Part shown: piece after piece, positions 33,780 to 45,927 of the stretch
Numbering within the stretch: position 1 is the first letter of the stretch
Layout: each line of letters opens with the position of its first letter
Assembly (NCBI GenBank): GCA_007922195.1
Contig: ML682120.1
Location: forward strand, 389,899 to 453,898
Direction: 5' to 3'
From: Podocnemis expansa
Taxonomy: Eukaryota; Chordata; Testudines; Podocnemididae
DNA length: 64,000 nucleotides
Translations under genes and position numbers: made by a program
The notes under the pieces: generated by a model
The model's database searches: none
The model's input: the letters and a program-made list of their open reading frames with translations, nothing else
Told to the model about the DNA's origin: nothing

Positions 33780-35125
33780 ATAGAATCATAGAATCATAGG
33801 GTTGGAAGGGACCCCACGAGGTCATCTAGTCCAACCCCCTGCCAAAAAAAGCAGGACCACTCCCATTAGATCATCCCAGTCAGTGTTTTGTCCAGCTGGG
33901 ACTTGAACACCTCCAGAGATGGAGATTCCACCACCTCCCTAGGCAACTTATTCCAATGCTTCACCACTCGCCTAGTAAGGAAGTTTTTCCTAATATCCAG
34001 CCTGGACCGCCCCAGCTGTAACTTGAAGCCATTGCTTCTCGTTCTGCCCTCTGTTACTACCGAGAACAGTCGAGCTCCCTCCTCCTTGGAGCAACCCTTC
34101 AAGTAGTTGAAGGTTGCTATCAAAGCCCCCCTCAGTCTTCTCTTCCGCAGGCTAAATAAGCCTAGTTCCTTCAGTCTTTCTTCATAGGGCTTGTGCTCCA
34201 GCCCTTTGATCATTTTGGTTGCCCTCCTCTGGACTCTCTCTAATTTGTCCATGTCCTTTTTGTAGTGGGGAGCCCAAAACTGGACGCAGTATTCCAGATG
34301 TGGCCTCACTAGTGCAGAATAGAGGGGAATGATCACATCCCTTGATCTGATGGTAACACTTCTTCTGATGCAGCCCAGTATGCCATTGGCCTTTTTGGCA
34401 GCAAGAGCACACTGCTGACTCATATCCAGCTTCCCATCCACCATGACTCCCAGGTCCTTTTCTCCAGTGCTGCTATTTAGCTGATCACTCCCCAGCCTGT
34501 AGCAGTACATGGGGTTTTTTCGTCCCAAGTGCAGGATTTTACACTTATCCTTGTTGAACCTCATGAGATTCCTCTTGGCCCACTGCTCCAGTTTGTCTAG
34601 GTCTCCCTGAATCCTGTCTCTGCCCTCTAGGGTGTCTACCGTTCCCCCCAGTTTGGTATCATCTGCAAACTTACTAAGTGTGCAATCTATCCCATCATCC
34701 AGATCATTAATGAAAACATTGAACAGAACTGGCCCCAGGACCGACCCCTGGGGCACACCACTTGTTACTGCCTGCCAACTTGACATGGAGCCATTGATTC
34801 CTAGGCGCTGAAACCGTTGTTCTAGCCAGTTTTCTATCCACCTTACAGTCCATGCATCTAACCCATACTTCCTTAATTTGCTTGTCCTCTGGCACCTCCC
34901 CCGTTCGCCACGAGTTTTCAAAGATAATGGCCAACGGTACTGCTATCTCATCAGCCAGCTCCCTCAGCACCCTCGGATGCAGTTCATCCGGCCCCATGGA
35001 CTTGTGCACATCTAGTTTCTTTAAGCAGTCCCTAACCTGACCTTCTGTCACCAAGGGCCTCTCTTCTTCTCCCCAGTCCCCCGTACCTAGTGTAGTGGGC
35101 TGGGAGCTGACCTTGCTTGTGACTG
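33780..35125 (-). mobile_element. CR1 LINE, truncated and internally deleted
   Basis: The minus-strand CR1 tail starts at 33780. Most of ORF2 is open for 351 codons (34921-33866), with intact FADDTKLGG and [20 protein letters not shown]. Near 34880 about 500 bases found in the copy at 11338 are missing, joining the EDKQIKE reading out of frame. The 5' end stops near 35125. It is younger looking than the CR1 fragments at 21.6 and 32.4 kb. Confidence 0.88.
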
Positions 35126-35229
35126 GTTGTTGGCTTATTTTATTGCATGCATCAGAATGCTCAGTGAAATCACTGTTTCCCTCTTTCTGCGGAAACACTT
35201 TCCCATAAAGAGTCACATTATCACATTAA

Positions 35230-36410
35230 TTTTGAATGATTTGCAATGCTTCAGGTACTTTTAGGTAGCAATACAGAGGATAACCTTTCCTCATGCTTCC
35301 AAATTCCCTTTCTTTTAAAGTTTTGCATGAATGGTAGGAAGCTACTATTCAGCAACCTTAAGAGAATCACAATGAAGGTTTCCTTATTGTAATGATTCAT
35401 TGGGTTTTACAAGTGCAGGCCACCCAAAAACAAGCTTGACATATATACTCTGGTAATTATTTTGCATAATTATTTTCATGTGGAGAAGGCCAAGATAAAC
35501 AAGATCTCAGCATTATCTATTTTCTCATTATTTAAGCTTAGTTTGGAAAATGATTCCTCCAGTAAATCACCAAACAAGACAAAAGAAAATAATTCCATGA
35601 AGGTGTCTTTGCATGAATTACTCTCCTGCTTGTTTCTGGTGTTGTAGTAGCCATTGATATAAAAAACAGACCCATAGTATTAGACAGGCAAGGTGGGTGA
35701 GATAATAGATTTTGTACATGAATGAGAAAACCTTTTGAGTTCAGACCTCTTCTTTTGTTTAAGCTTGAAAGCTTACAGACGTTTGTCCAATAATTGATAT
35801 TACTTTACCCATCTTAGCCCTTTTTAGTGACATATTTAGAAGCCAAGAATGTCAAGGGTGTAAGCAGATTCAGGATGAGTGATAAGTATGTAGCACATGT
35901 TGTCAAGACTACTGCATTTTATTTTGGACTCTATCATTTGTTCTGTCATATGACCTTCACCATAATATGACTAAGTTTATCTGTGTGTAAATCATAACTC
36001 CAGGTATCAAAGAACTTCACAAGCATTTATTACAGTTTTAGATGTCTAAAGTGTTGTACTATTATGATAATTATAGTTTATTAATGGAAGACATCCCTAT
36101 ACTGAGTAATAGAGTCACTGTAAAAATTCATGTCAAGGTGACTCTTGTGTTGCCCAAAATCAGGTCATGATTAGTAGCTGGAGTCTGAGACTATTTGACT
36201 TCCATTAGCAAGATCATTTCGTTTTCTTTTTGTATACAAATTCCTTTTAAAATTTAAGAGCAGGAAATTAAGCTCAGCTCTATAGAATTCAAAGAAGGTC
36301 AAGTCATTTGAATCAAAATAAGGCTCCTCAACCTCGCCCAGGTAGTGGAAACAATCTTTTGAGGAACAGGGTATTACACTTTAAAAATCATTCTCATCAT
36401 GGTAAGAACA
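35230..36410 (+). other. Upstream flank of the truncated EDMTF unit; arm of a large inverted duplication
   Basis: No gene is seen. The text from about 35240 to 36410 is closely matched, in reverse complement, by 61590-63545. By eye it is over 90 percent identical in the stretch 35640-35870. It also carries the shared upstream block at 36105. The promoter it belongs to (42803) is now 6.7 kb away because of later insertions. Confidence 0.6.
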
Positions 36411-36448
36411 CTATCTGCAGGACTGGGCTCTTGGAAATCGCCTTAAGC

Positions 36449-36690
36449 AATGTTCCCTGTAAGCTGCACCAGTGAGCAGTGGCACAGCTGCTGCCACTCA
36501 CTGACACAGCAAGCACTGACCCCAGCACAGGTCCAGCAGCCACAGGCCATACCCAGCACCGGAAACATTTCTCCTGGGCGCCAGGAAGCCTGGGGTGAGG
36601 CTGGGCTTTGAATAGGCAGTTAAACATCTCTGGCCCTGACCATGCTTTGGATGCATGTGCAGGGCTGGGAGAGAGCAGCAGACACTGGAC
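36449..36690. other. Repeat-like GC-richer stretch
   Basis: It begins GTTCCCTGTAAGCTGC, matching the inverted ends of the small element at 41385-41552, and interrupts the unit flank. No coding signal is seen. Confidence 0.35.
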
Positions 36691-36829
36691 TAGAGTCATG
36701 TAGACAACAGCTGGGTGGCCTTGCCAGATAAGGTGGGGGGTAAGAAGAAAGTGAGGGAGGGAGGAAAGAAGCGGTTGGTCTGGGGGCCAGAACTGGCAGC
36801 AGAAGTGGGGAATCAGTGGCAGTTGGGGC

Positions 36830-37160
36830 TCTGGGGCTGGGAGTTGAAGTGGGGATCAGAGCTGGGGTCAGGGCTGGCAGGGAGCAGAAGCGGGGATCAG
36901 AACTGGGGTCGGGGCTGGCAGAGAGCAGAAGCTGGGATTGGAGCTGGGGTCGTGGCTGGCTAGGAGCAGAAGCAGGGATCAGAGCTGGGGTAGGGGCTGG
37001 CAGGGAGCAGAAGCGGGGATCAGAGCTGGGGTCGGGGGTCTCAGGCTGGGAGCAGAAGTGGGGAGCAGGGAACGGCAGTGGGGGCTCCAGGGCTGGGAGC
37101 AGAAGTGGAGGATCAGAGCTGGGGTGGGGGGTCCCAGGCTGGGATCAGATTAGAAGTGGG
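36830..37160. repeat. GC-rich minisatellite, about 8 copies of a 41-47 bp unit
   Basis: The unit is centred on GGAGCAGAAGCGGGGATCAG followed by AGCTGGGGTCGGGGCTGGCAG. Copies differ by a few substitutions and the last ones are longer. Open frames through it encode Gly/Ala/Glu repeats and are not genes. Confidence 0.85.
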
Positions 37161-37252
37161 GGATAAACTCATGCCACGCGGGGGGGGGGAGGGAGGGTTG
37201 ATGTGTAAGAAAACGTATTGTTTCTCTTTCAAGTCATTGCTGCCAGATAGGT

Positions 37253-37448
37253 CAGTGGTTCCCAATGTTTTCTCTGCCATGGCACACCTTACTACCTTTA
37301 ATTCATTTGAGGCACACTGCCATATAGTTTGCAAATGAAGCCATATATTTTCATGAGCCAATGAGCCAATCCAGAGCTCTTTGAGTAGTTTTTTCAAAAA
37401 ATTTTGTGGCACAGCTGTGTGCTATGGCACACTGGTTGGGAAACAATG
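37253..37448. mobile_element. Short hAT transposon (TSD AGATAGGT)
   Basis: Ends CAGTGGTTCCCAATG and GGTTGGGAAACAATG, flanked by exact octamers AGATAGGT at 37245-37252 and 37449-37456. It is a shorter relative of the element at 13471. Confidence 0.88.
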
Positions 37449-37456
37449 AGATAGGT

Positions 37457-38275
37457 AGACACAACACACAAATTCCACCCAAGATTCAGAATAAATACAG
37501 AAAACTGTATAGAACCTTATGCTATTTTATTCACACAGCATTTCTACAGCACTTTCCATCCCAGGATCTCTCAATGGCTTACTATAATAGGTATTCACAC
37601 ATGCTTGGCTCTGTGGTATCCAAGAGCCACGCCCCACCTTGTGCTCACATTTAAGTGAATGGCCCTGACAATACATTATAGGCAAACTACATGTCCTCCC
37701 ATTTTGATATCTTTACCAAATGCCGTAAACAATGGCTTTAGGAGGAGGTGTCCCCTCCAGAACATGCATGTATTTTTAGCACAGCTCTGTTTTCTGTTGG
37801 AAGCTGGCAAGCGAAAGTTCAACACTTGTAGACAAGAACAACACAAAACTGGTAGATGGGGATCGTAGCAGAGAGAAAAGGCAGCCTGATCTAACTTTTT
37901 CAGTAAAGTGGAAAAACCGTCATTGACCTTAATTAACATTAGCTCAAGTAATATATAGGCCTAAATCAGGGTGACTTCATTTAGCTCAATGAGTGAGATC
38001 TAGTTAGAATTGGCACATTCATTAGGAATCTCTAAAAAATAATTCAATTGTATTGGACATCCATGATCATCAGCTCTTATCAGTGTAATTTCTCACACAT
38101 TTTCTTTATGTATTTTCCCATCTTCTAAAGGTGAGCTGAAATTATAGACAACCAAAATGTTTGTTGTTCTGGAAAAGGTAATGGCTGGTACACTGAACAC
38201 ATTCTTAGACGTTCTCACTTATATACTGACAGAAGATAAGTTCCCATTCCTGGCCCAGTTGGTTGATATATGTGG
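37457..38275. other. Intergenic, no gene seen
   Basis: AT-rich. The stretch near 37530-37570 (TTCTACAGCACTTTCCATCCC) resembles an old interspersed repeat but is too decayed to classify. Confidence 0.3.
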
Positions 38276-38281
38276 TACGTT

Positions 38282-41098
38282 TCAAGCGTCTAGTGCAGAT
38301 GCTGAACAAGGCTTCAGTCTAATGAATTATGATATAATTGGGATAACAGAGACGTGGTGGTATAGTTTGCATGACTGGAACTCTGCAATGGATGGGTATA
38401 AACTGTTCAGGTAGGACAGGCAGGGAAGGAGAGGGGGAGGAGTAGCACTATATGTAAAAGAGCTCTATGACTGCTCAGAGCTTCATTATGAAAGTGGAAA
38501 CAAGCCAGTTGAAAGTCTGTGGGTTAAGTTTAGAGGGGAGAGCAACAAGTGGGATGTCGTGGCGGGTGTCTGCTATAGACCACCAGATCAGAAGGAGGAG
38601 GTGGATGAGGCATTCTATGGACAACTGACAGAAGTTTCTAGATCACAGGCCCTGGTTCACATGGGGGACTTCAATTACCCTGACATCTTCTGGGAGGCCA
38701 ATACAGCAGTCCACAGGCAATCCAGGAAGTTTTTGGAGAGGCTTGAGGACAACTTCCTGGTACAAATGCTGGAGGAACCAACTAGGAGCCATGCACCTCT
38801 CAACCTGCTGCTCACAAATAGAGAAGAATTGATCAGGGAAGTAGAAGTGAATGGCAACCTGGGAAGCAGTGACCATGAGATGATTGAGTTCAAGATGCTT
38901 ATTAAAGGAAAGAAGGAAAGAAGCAAAATGCAGACCCTGGACTTCAGAAAAGCAGATATTGGCTCCCTCAGGGAAATGATGGGCAGGATCCCTTGGGAGG
39001 CTGATTTGAAGGGGAAATGTGTCCAAGAGAGTTGGCTGCATTTCAAAGAAACCCTGCTAAGGGCACAGGAAGATACCATCCTGATAAAGAGAAAGTACAG
39101 CAAATGTGGAAGGTGCCCAAAGTGGCTTAACAGAGAGCTCTGCACTGAGCTGAAGCATAAAAAGGACGCTTACAGGAAACGGAAGCTAGGACAGATGACT
39201 AAGGAGGCATATAAAGACATTGCTCGGGACTGCAGGGATAAAATCAGAAAGGCCAAAGGACAAATGGAGTTGCGGCTAGCAAGGGATGTGAAGGATAACA
39301 GGAAGGGGTTCTACAAGAATGCCAATAACAAGAAGAGGATCAGGGCTGGTGTAGGTCCCTTACTGAATGGGGCAGGTATCCTCGTGACAGAGGATGAGGA
39401 AAAAGCTGAAGTGCTCAATACTTTTTTTACTTCAGTTTTCACAGGCAGGGTCAGCTCCCAGCCCATTACCATGGGTGTGGCAGATGGGAGAGAAGAAGAC
39501 AGGCCCTTGGTGATAGAAGGTCAGGTTAGGGACTACTTAAAGAAGCTAGATTGGCACAAGTCCATGGAGCCGGATGAACTGCATCCGAGGGTGCTGAGGG
39601 AGCTGGCTGATGAGATAGCAGTACCGTTGGCCATTATCTTTGAAAACTCATGGCGAACGGGGCAGGTGCCAGAGGACTGGAAAAAAAGCAAATATAGTGC
39701 CGATCTTCAAGAAAGGCAAAAAGGAGGATCCAGGGAATTACAGACCTGTCAGCCTCACCTCAGTCCCGGGAAAAATCATGGAGCAGCTTCTCAAAGAATC
39801 CATCCTGAAACACTTGAAGGAAAATAGAGTGATCAGGAACAGTCAGCATGGATTCACCAAGGGTAAATCATGCCTGACCAACCTCATCGCCTTCTATGAT
39901 GACGTGACTGGATTTGTGGATGCGGGAAGAGCCGTTGATGTGATATACCTTGACTTTAGCAAGGCTTTTGATACAGCTTCCCACAGCATTCTCATCGATA
40001 AATTAAGGAAGTATGGGTTGGATAGGTGGACTGGAAGGTGGATGGAGAACTGGCTAGATCAACGGTATCAGCGTGTAGGAACCAATGGCCCCATGTCCAG
40101 TTGGCAACCAGTAACGAGTGGTGTGCCCCAGGGGTCGGTCCTGGGGCCAGTTCTGTTCAACATCTTCATTAATGATCTGGATGATGGGATTGATTGCACA
40201 CTTAGTAAGTTTGTGGATGATACCAAACTGGGGGGAATGGTAGACACCCTGGAGGGCAGGGACAGGATTCAGGGAGACCTAGACAAATTGGAGCACTGGG
40301 CCAATAGAAATCTGATGAGGTTCAACAAGGACAAGTGCAAAATCCTGCATGTGGGATGAAAAAAACCCATGTACTGCTACAGGCTGGGGAGTGATCAGCT
40401 AAATAGCAGCACTGGAGAAAAGGACCTGGGAGTCATGGTGGATGGGAAGCTGGATATGAGTTAGCAGTGTGCGCTTCTTGCCAAAAAGGCCAATGGCATA
40501 CTGAGCTGCATCAGAAGAGGTGTTGCCAGCAGATTGAGGGATGTGATCATTCCCCTCTATTTGGCACTGGTGAGGACACATGTGGAATACTGTGTCGAGT
40601 TTTGGGCTCCCCACTACAAAAAGGACATGGACAAATTAGAGAGAGTCCAGCAGAGGGCAACAAAAATGATCAAAGGGCTGGAGCACAAGCCCTATGAAGA
40701 AAGACTGAAGGAACTAGGCTTATTTAGCCTGCAGAAGAGAAGACTGAGGGGAGCTTTGATAGCAACCTTCAACTACTTGAAGGGATGCTCTAAGGAGGAT
40801 GGAGCTCGACTGTTCTTAGTAGTAACAGAGGACAGAATGAGGAGCAATGGTTTCAAGTTACAGCTGGGGAGGTTCAGGCTGGATATTAGGAAAAACTTTC
40901 TTACTAGGCGAATGGTGAAGCATTGGAATAAGCTACCTAGGGAGGTGGTGGAATCTCCGTCTTTGAAGGTGTCCAAGGCCCAGCTGGACAAAACCCTGGC
41001 TGGGATAATCTAGTGGGAGTGGTCCTTCTTTTTTGCAGGGGGTTGGACTAGATGACCTCGTGGGATCCCTTCCAACCCTATGATTCTATGATTCTATG
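38282..41098 (+). mobile_element. CR1 LINE, longest copy, frameshifted ORF2
   Basis: The 5'-truncated element starts within the endonuclease domain (GITETWWY near 38340; VCYRPPDQ; HMGDFNYPDIFW; SSDHEMIEF). A 422-codon frame (38559-39827) then carries the linker and the start of the reverse transcriptase. A frameshift near 39680 passes to a second frame (39640-40359) with [20 protein letters not shown] and an altered catalytic box [13 protein letters not shown] at 40357 and a further shift pass to a third frame (40534-41013), then the canonical ATTCTATG tail. It is inactive: ORF1 is missing, the catalytic box is mutated and the frames are broken. Confidence 0.9.
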
Positions 41099-41384
41099 AA
41101 TAATATTAAGACAGAGCCTCGTAACAGGTTGGACGTTTCTCATCTAGACATGCTAATACACATCAAGTCATATCTAAGAGCTGGATTCAAGGTTGACCTA
41201 GACTCTGTATATGCATTCTGGAAATGTGACAAAGACAGGCATCAAAAACTGAGGTGTAGATGATGGTAGAGGAGGCTTGATAGGCAGCATTATTTTTTCA
41301 TATTTGTTTAATAAAAATGTTAAACTGAAATACTGTGGTTTTATTAATTTACTAAAGCTTGAACAAAAAAACTTCTATACCATG

Positions 41385-41552
41385 TCCCCTCTCTAAGCTG
41401 GTGATGCAGCTGAGCAAGTTATGGATGCACTTGGGGAGCCGATGGTCAGTGGCTCAGGGGCCTGGTCCCAGGACAGGAAATGGGTAGGGAACTTGCTCAG
41501 CTGCATCCATAAGTTGCTTAGCTGCATCATCAACTTAGAGGGAACATTAGTA
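41385..41552. mobile_element. Small inverted-repeat element
   Basis: The left end CCCTCTCTAAGCTG and the right end ACTTAGAGGGAACATTAG are inverted, with an interior of GATGCAGCTGAGCAA-type inverted repeats. Superfamily is unclear. Confidence 0.5.
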
Positions 41553-41559
41553 AGACTAA

Positions 41560-42800
41560 CAAACAAAGGCAGCTACCAGGGGAGTATTGCTAGCAAATTT
41601 AAAGGGGAAATGGAGGGTAGATATACTTCATTAATATTCTGTAAACTGAGGACAATACTTCCCCCTATTAAAAAATAAACAAAAATTAAAAAAAACAAAA
41701 CAAAACAAAACAAAACCTGCAGGATTGAAAAGAGAATGAAGGCAAAAGTCCAGCAACAGAGTGGGGGCTATCCAGTTTATTGCACAGAAGGTCAAGACTA
41801 TATCGGGATGCAAAACACTGGATAGTCCCCTCTCTGGTGCTGGCTTCTGCCTGCATTCCCTTTTTAATCCTTCAGATCTTTTCTTTATTTTTCTGGCTAT
41901 TTGCTAGGATTAAAATTTAGCACTGTAGGCCAAGACTATAACAGGGCTAAAAAAAAGAAGAAGAAGATATAATCATTATCATGTGGCTATGTGGTAGGAT
42001 AGGCAGGAGTTGTGTTTGCCACGGGAGGAGAATGACAGATGGGATGGATCACTTGATAATAATCTGTTCTATTGATTTCCTCTGAAGCACCTGGTATTGG
42101 TCTGATGCAGTATGGTCATTCTTCTGATTCCTGATTTCACAGCATTGGTGACATAACTGGAAGTGTATTATAAACTGAGTTTCTAATCAGTGTAGAAAAT
42201 GACACTCAAGGACCAGCTCAAAGGCCTATTCAAATCTAAGGCCCTCCTTAAGACCTACTTTGAAAACTTAAGTGGAATTCAGGTGGTTCATACACTTCAT
42301 ATTGTCTTAGTTCTTAGGGGAAAATATCAAGTCATAGGGCCTCAGTCAAAGCCCAGGTGGAATAATGACTCACATTCATTTCAGTGGACCTTAGATCTAG
42401 AAACATAGGGTTGCAGGTGCTGAGCAAGAACTAATCAACATCCACAACTCATGTGAGCATGGCTCAGCTGGGCCAAACTGGATAGCTCTTCATGAGAGCA
42501 GATTGTGCAACAAATACAGATTGACTCTCCCTTGCCAGTCATTCGCAATGTGATTCTAAGGAGGTCACTAGAATGATAACAGGAATGAAAGTGCCCCATA
42601 AAACTTCTAAAATGAAAGAAGACTACAGACTTCCATCAACATTTCATGTCTCATGTGAATTTGAAAACACAACAACCCTGAACACAGAAGTAAACAAGTA
42701 TATCAACTGAAGGAATGACATGTACAACAAAATATGTTTTGTAACTAATTAAGACCTCAAGTAAAGAGATATCTCAGATTGTCCAGGTGGTTTAAGAAAC
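41560..42800 (+). other. Proximal upstream flank of the truncated EDMTF gene
   Basis: From about 42110 the text (CACAGCATTGGTGACATAAC at 42138) matches 57365-57385 and 26370-26400, the flank just upstream of other promoters. An (AAAAC)n stretch lies at 41690-41717. No gene is seen. Confidence 0.5.
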
Positions 42801-42802
42801 AG

Positions 42803-42868
42803 GATAAAAGCACTCACAGCTCGGGCTCTTTAACCACTTCTCTTTAATTCTGTTCCTCGGTAACCTTG
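42803..42868 (+). promoter_or_regulatory. Promoter and exon 1 of the truncated EDMTF gene
   Basis: The TATA-like GATAAAA (42803-42809) departs from TATAAAA in the intact copies. Exon 1 ends at 42868 before the donor GTAGGT, a weaker version of GTAAGT. The intron 42869-45287 (2419 bp) has been expanded by a solo LTR. The acceptor is GTTTCAG. Confidence 0.65.
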
Positions 42869-43269
42869 GTAGGTCTGATCTGACACTCTCTTTCTATAGC
42901 TCCCAAATGTCATGTTAGTGACAGTTTTAATTTATGACAATCTTGAACATAACTCTGATCACTGAATGTGTTCAGTTTTCCCTTTGAAAAACATGGTATG
43001 CTATTAAGCTGCAGGCTTAGTGGATTCATGGTTTAGAAGTTAAAGTTATAATGTTCAGAGGAATATAGCATATTGGGACCTAAGGTCCACTTTATTTTCA
43101 TTAAGAAAAAGACATTCACAGCTCATTGGTAGATTTAATTAACAGCAGACCCAACTTTTAAGCTAGTAGTTTTATGGAGAAAGTTCCCCAGTTTACGCCA
43201 TAATAGACCACTTCTGTATTTTTCTCCTTTACTCCTTATAAGAAACTAACCTTAATGAAACAAACAAGG

Positions 43270-43390
43270 AGTCCTGTGGCACTTTTGAAGCCTAACAATT
43301 TTATTAGTTTTTTGTTATTTATGTGCTAGTCTTTAAAAGTGCTACAGGACTTTGGTTTTTTGCTGAACTAGACTAATACAGCTACCTCTC
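43270..43390. mobile_element. Inverted pair of Penelope-type terminal blocks
   Basis: GGAGTCCTGTGGCACTTTTG (43268) is followed within 80 bases by its inverted counterpart (AAAAGTGCTACAGGAC, 43336) and by GCTGAACTAGACTAATACAG. This is the same terminal arrangement as at 54.3 and 62.1 kb with the body removed. Confidence 0.45.
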
Positions 43391-43392
43391 TG

Positions 43393-44924
43393 TGTCAGCG
43401 GAGGTGGCAGCCATGATGGCCACCCCGCCCCACACGTAGCCCCCTGGATTATGCTGCTCTCAAGGAGAAATGTTAAGTATCGATCTCCCTGATGGGCCTC
43501 CATCTCCGGGCCATCCAGCACAAGGGGGAAGAACGTTAAGTATCAATCTCCCCTGATGGCTCTCAATCTCCTGTGTGAGTTTTTTTTTCTCCCTAGTTTC
43601 TGTCAACAACAAAGGGAGTGAGTTTCACCCCCCCAACAGTTTCTCGGCACCCCCATCACCACAAAGGAGGGGTCATTGTCTGGGGTCCCAGTTGTATCAT
43701 TGGTCCTGACCAGGATCCCACTCCTAATTGGCTATTTTTACTCTGTCTGGGCAAAATTCTATTAAAACCCCCTGTCTCAGCTGGCTTGTTGTTCTCCCAC
43801 TCTCGGATGCTAAAGGGCATGTCGCGACCTGGTCGGACTGATCCCCCGACTGAGACAGGGAGCACCCACCCACGAGACCTTTTATTGGGGTGTACATGGA
43901 TTGCTGGCTGAACGATTAAGTGCTGAGATGCTGCAGCTGGTCTGCCTCCTCACTTTGGGTTCCACCGCGGTCCTGGGACAGGTATTATAAATCGATATAG
44001 GCCTACTACCTTCTCTTAATCATTCTACTTGGTACCATTTATATATAGTCTGTGATTGTAGTTTGTTCACCTGAGTTTTGTATAGTTTGTGTAGTTGTTA
44101 TTATTTTTTCTGTACCCTGCATAATCTTTTCATGATATAGTTGTTTATGGTCTAGCATAGCTTTGTGTTGTTAATTTGACATGTGTTTTGTTAGTCATTT
44201 GTATTTTGCATCCTTCTTACTGTATAATTGTTCATTACTCTGCTTCTGCTCTAAACTGCTGGCCCCAAACTTCCCCAGTGTACACGGGCGGAGTGTGGGG
44301 GTTTATTTTTCTCTCATCTGACTTTTTTCACCCTGCTGCCCACCCTGCTTGGCTAGCAAGGAGGAATGGCTTCCAGCCATTGGTAAATACGCGTCGGGTA
44401 GGCTGGTCAGTGCCTATACCGATGTTGAGGCAGTAAAAGGCCAGAAGAGTCCTTGACTTATTATGGCCACCCTCTTGTAGGTCATTACCCCATACTGTTA
44501 TTTAACCATAAGTACTTTTGTAGGTTGCAAGTGTTTTGCATAGACTCTCATACTTTATCCTGTTGTTTGGATGGAGGTGTTTTACAGGTGCTTTATATAG
44601 ACTTTCTTGCTCCACACTGTTACTTGGTATAAGTGCTTTGCATAGGTTTTTAGCTTTATATTGTCATTTAGTTATAAGTGTTCATTTGGAGTTTGCTTTA
44701 TGCTGTTAGTTGGCTATAAGTGTCCTATACAGATTTTTTGCTTCATACTGTTAGTTGATTACAAGTGTTTTTGCATAGATCTCCTTGTTTTAAACTGTTA
44801 AGTGGTTAAAGGTATTTAAGGTGTCACTATAAAAGTAGCCTTTTTGTTTACTTGAACTGGTGTCTGTCTCATTGGTGGGTGTCGCTAGTCCATCCCAGTC
44901 ACATCACGAACCCGGGGTTCAACA
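43393..44924 (+). mobile_element. Large solo LTR (1.53 kb, TSD CTCTG)
   Basis: It begins TGTCAGCGGAGG and ends CCCGGGGTTCAACA, with exact 5-bp duplications CTCTG at 43388-43392 and 44925-44929. A TATAAAAG box lies at about 44829, leaving a short R-U5 before the end. Internal repeats occupy 44495-44820. No gag, pol or env is present. Length and the 5-bp duplication suit a large-LTR retrovirus-like or Gypsy-like family; I cannot decide which. It sits in the intron of the truncated EDMTF gene. Confidence 0.78.
44495..44820 (+). repeat. Degenerate tandem repeat in the LTR, about 6-7 copies
   Basis: Units of about 43-65 bases share ACTGTTAGTTGGTTATAAGTG and then TTTTGCATAGACTT and TTGCTTCATA. They lie just upstream of the LTR TATA box, where retroviral enhancer repeats usually are. 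Confidence 0.75.
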
Positions 44925-45308
44925 CTCTGGATCTTGGAACCTCAATTAATTTCTCCCTGCCAGATTTCTATACACATTTTGTAAAAGGAATACAAAATAC
45001 CATGCAGGCATGAGAGGAATATTCTTTACCATATGAATACTTATTCCAATGAGTCCTTTTAGGGATTGAAAAGTGTTTACAGGGGTTGGATAAGAGGGAG
45101 ACTGAGACAAAGGGGAGTTGGAAGAGGAACTGGGAAGCATTATGGAGCCAGGAACTGAGGTTTTAGTTTATTGTTTCTCTGGTCTATCTCCTCTCTATCC
45201 TGATAGCCTTCAATGAAAACTGTGTTTTGACCCTTTTTATTTCACCACCCTTACTGTGTTGACTCTTCTCTTTGTGATGTGTTTCAGGCTAATCTCCAGT
45301 CCAGAAAA

Positions 45309-45464
45309 ATGTCTTTTGACAAAAGCATCAATAATGAGTTTTTCTATGGCCCCTATTGTCATGGAGGCTGGTACAGGGGCCATTACAGCTGCTATATGCC
45401 ATGGGGTTACTGTGGACGCTCTGGGTATGGGTGGGGACATCATAACAAGTGCTACCCTTACTGA
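45309..45464 (+). pseudogene. EDMTF-like gene truncated by an in-frame TGA (51 codons)
   Basis: Exon 2 begins at 45288 after GTTTCAG and the ATG is at 45309. The head MSFDKSINNEFFYGPYC replaces MTF with MSF and resembles the acidic head of the gene at 51599 (EENFNDEFY). The middle keeps the family motif (GGWYRGHYSC, MPWGYCGRSGYGWG). At codon 52 a TGA stops the frame right where relatives read YPYSSRWG. Alignment suggests loss of six bases created it. Past the TGA the same frame still reads WGCCYGYRY and stays open to TAG about 23 codons on. It could make a shortened 51-residue protein, but the missing Cys/Trp tail, weaker TATA box, weaker donor and LTR-filled intron favour a dying gene. Confidence 0.7.
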
Positions 45465-45927
45465 TGGGGCTGTTGCTATGGCTACAGGTATACAAGAAGA
45501 TCTTGGCCCTCTTTTGCTGAGGAGAAATAGGCCCTGAATTAGGAACAACCCAGAACCAAAAAGGAATCCACAGATCAATGGATAAGCATATGGGCAGTGC
45601 TGTTCACCCACAATTCCCTTTGGACTTGTGAGTCTTCAGCACTTCAGTAAATTTGCCTCCATCTCTGTTTCGCACAAGACACTTAATGGCTGTTACCGCT
45701 AATGCTCCCATGCTCTTGGCTGCTTCTATAGCTCTCTGAAGGCCTGACTCTTATTTCTATGAAGGCTCTTTTAGCATACTTTGACACAAAGAACCATGAG
45801 CTTTAAAGCTCAGAGAAATAACATTTACACTCACTTAAAGTCTCCTTACAGGGGAGTGTAAATGGGGTCTTTAAAATCAATCAGAATTAGGTGCCAGGAT
45901 TTTTAGCCTTTTCACAAATACATACTA

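Noticed and set aside
36715..37166. Gly/Trp/Glu-rich open frames
   Set aside because: Products of the minisatellite unit in three frames.
38559..41013. Long reverse transcriptase frames as a host gene
   Set aside because: They are CR1 ORF2 with frameshifts and the CR1 tail; likewise 12029-13450 and 33866-34921.
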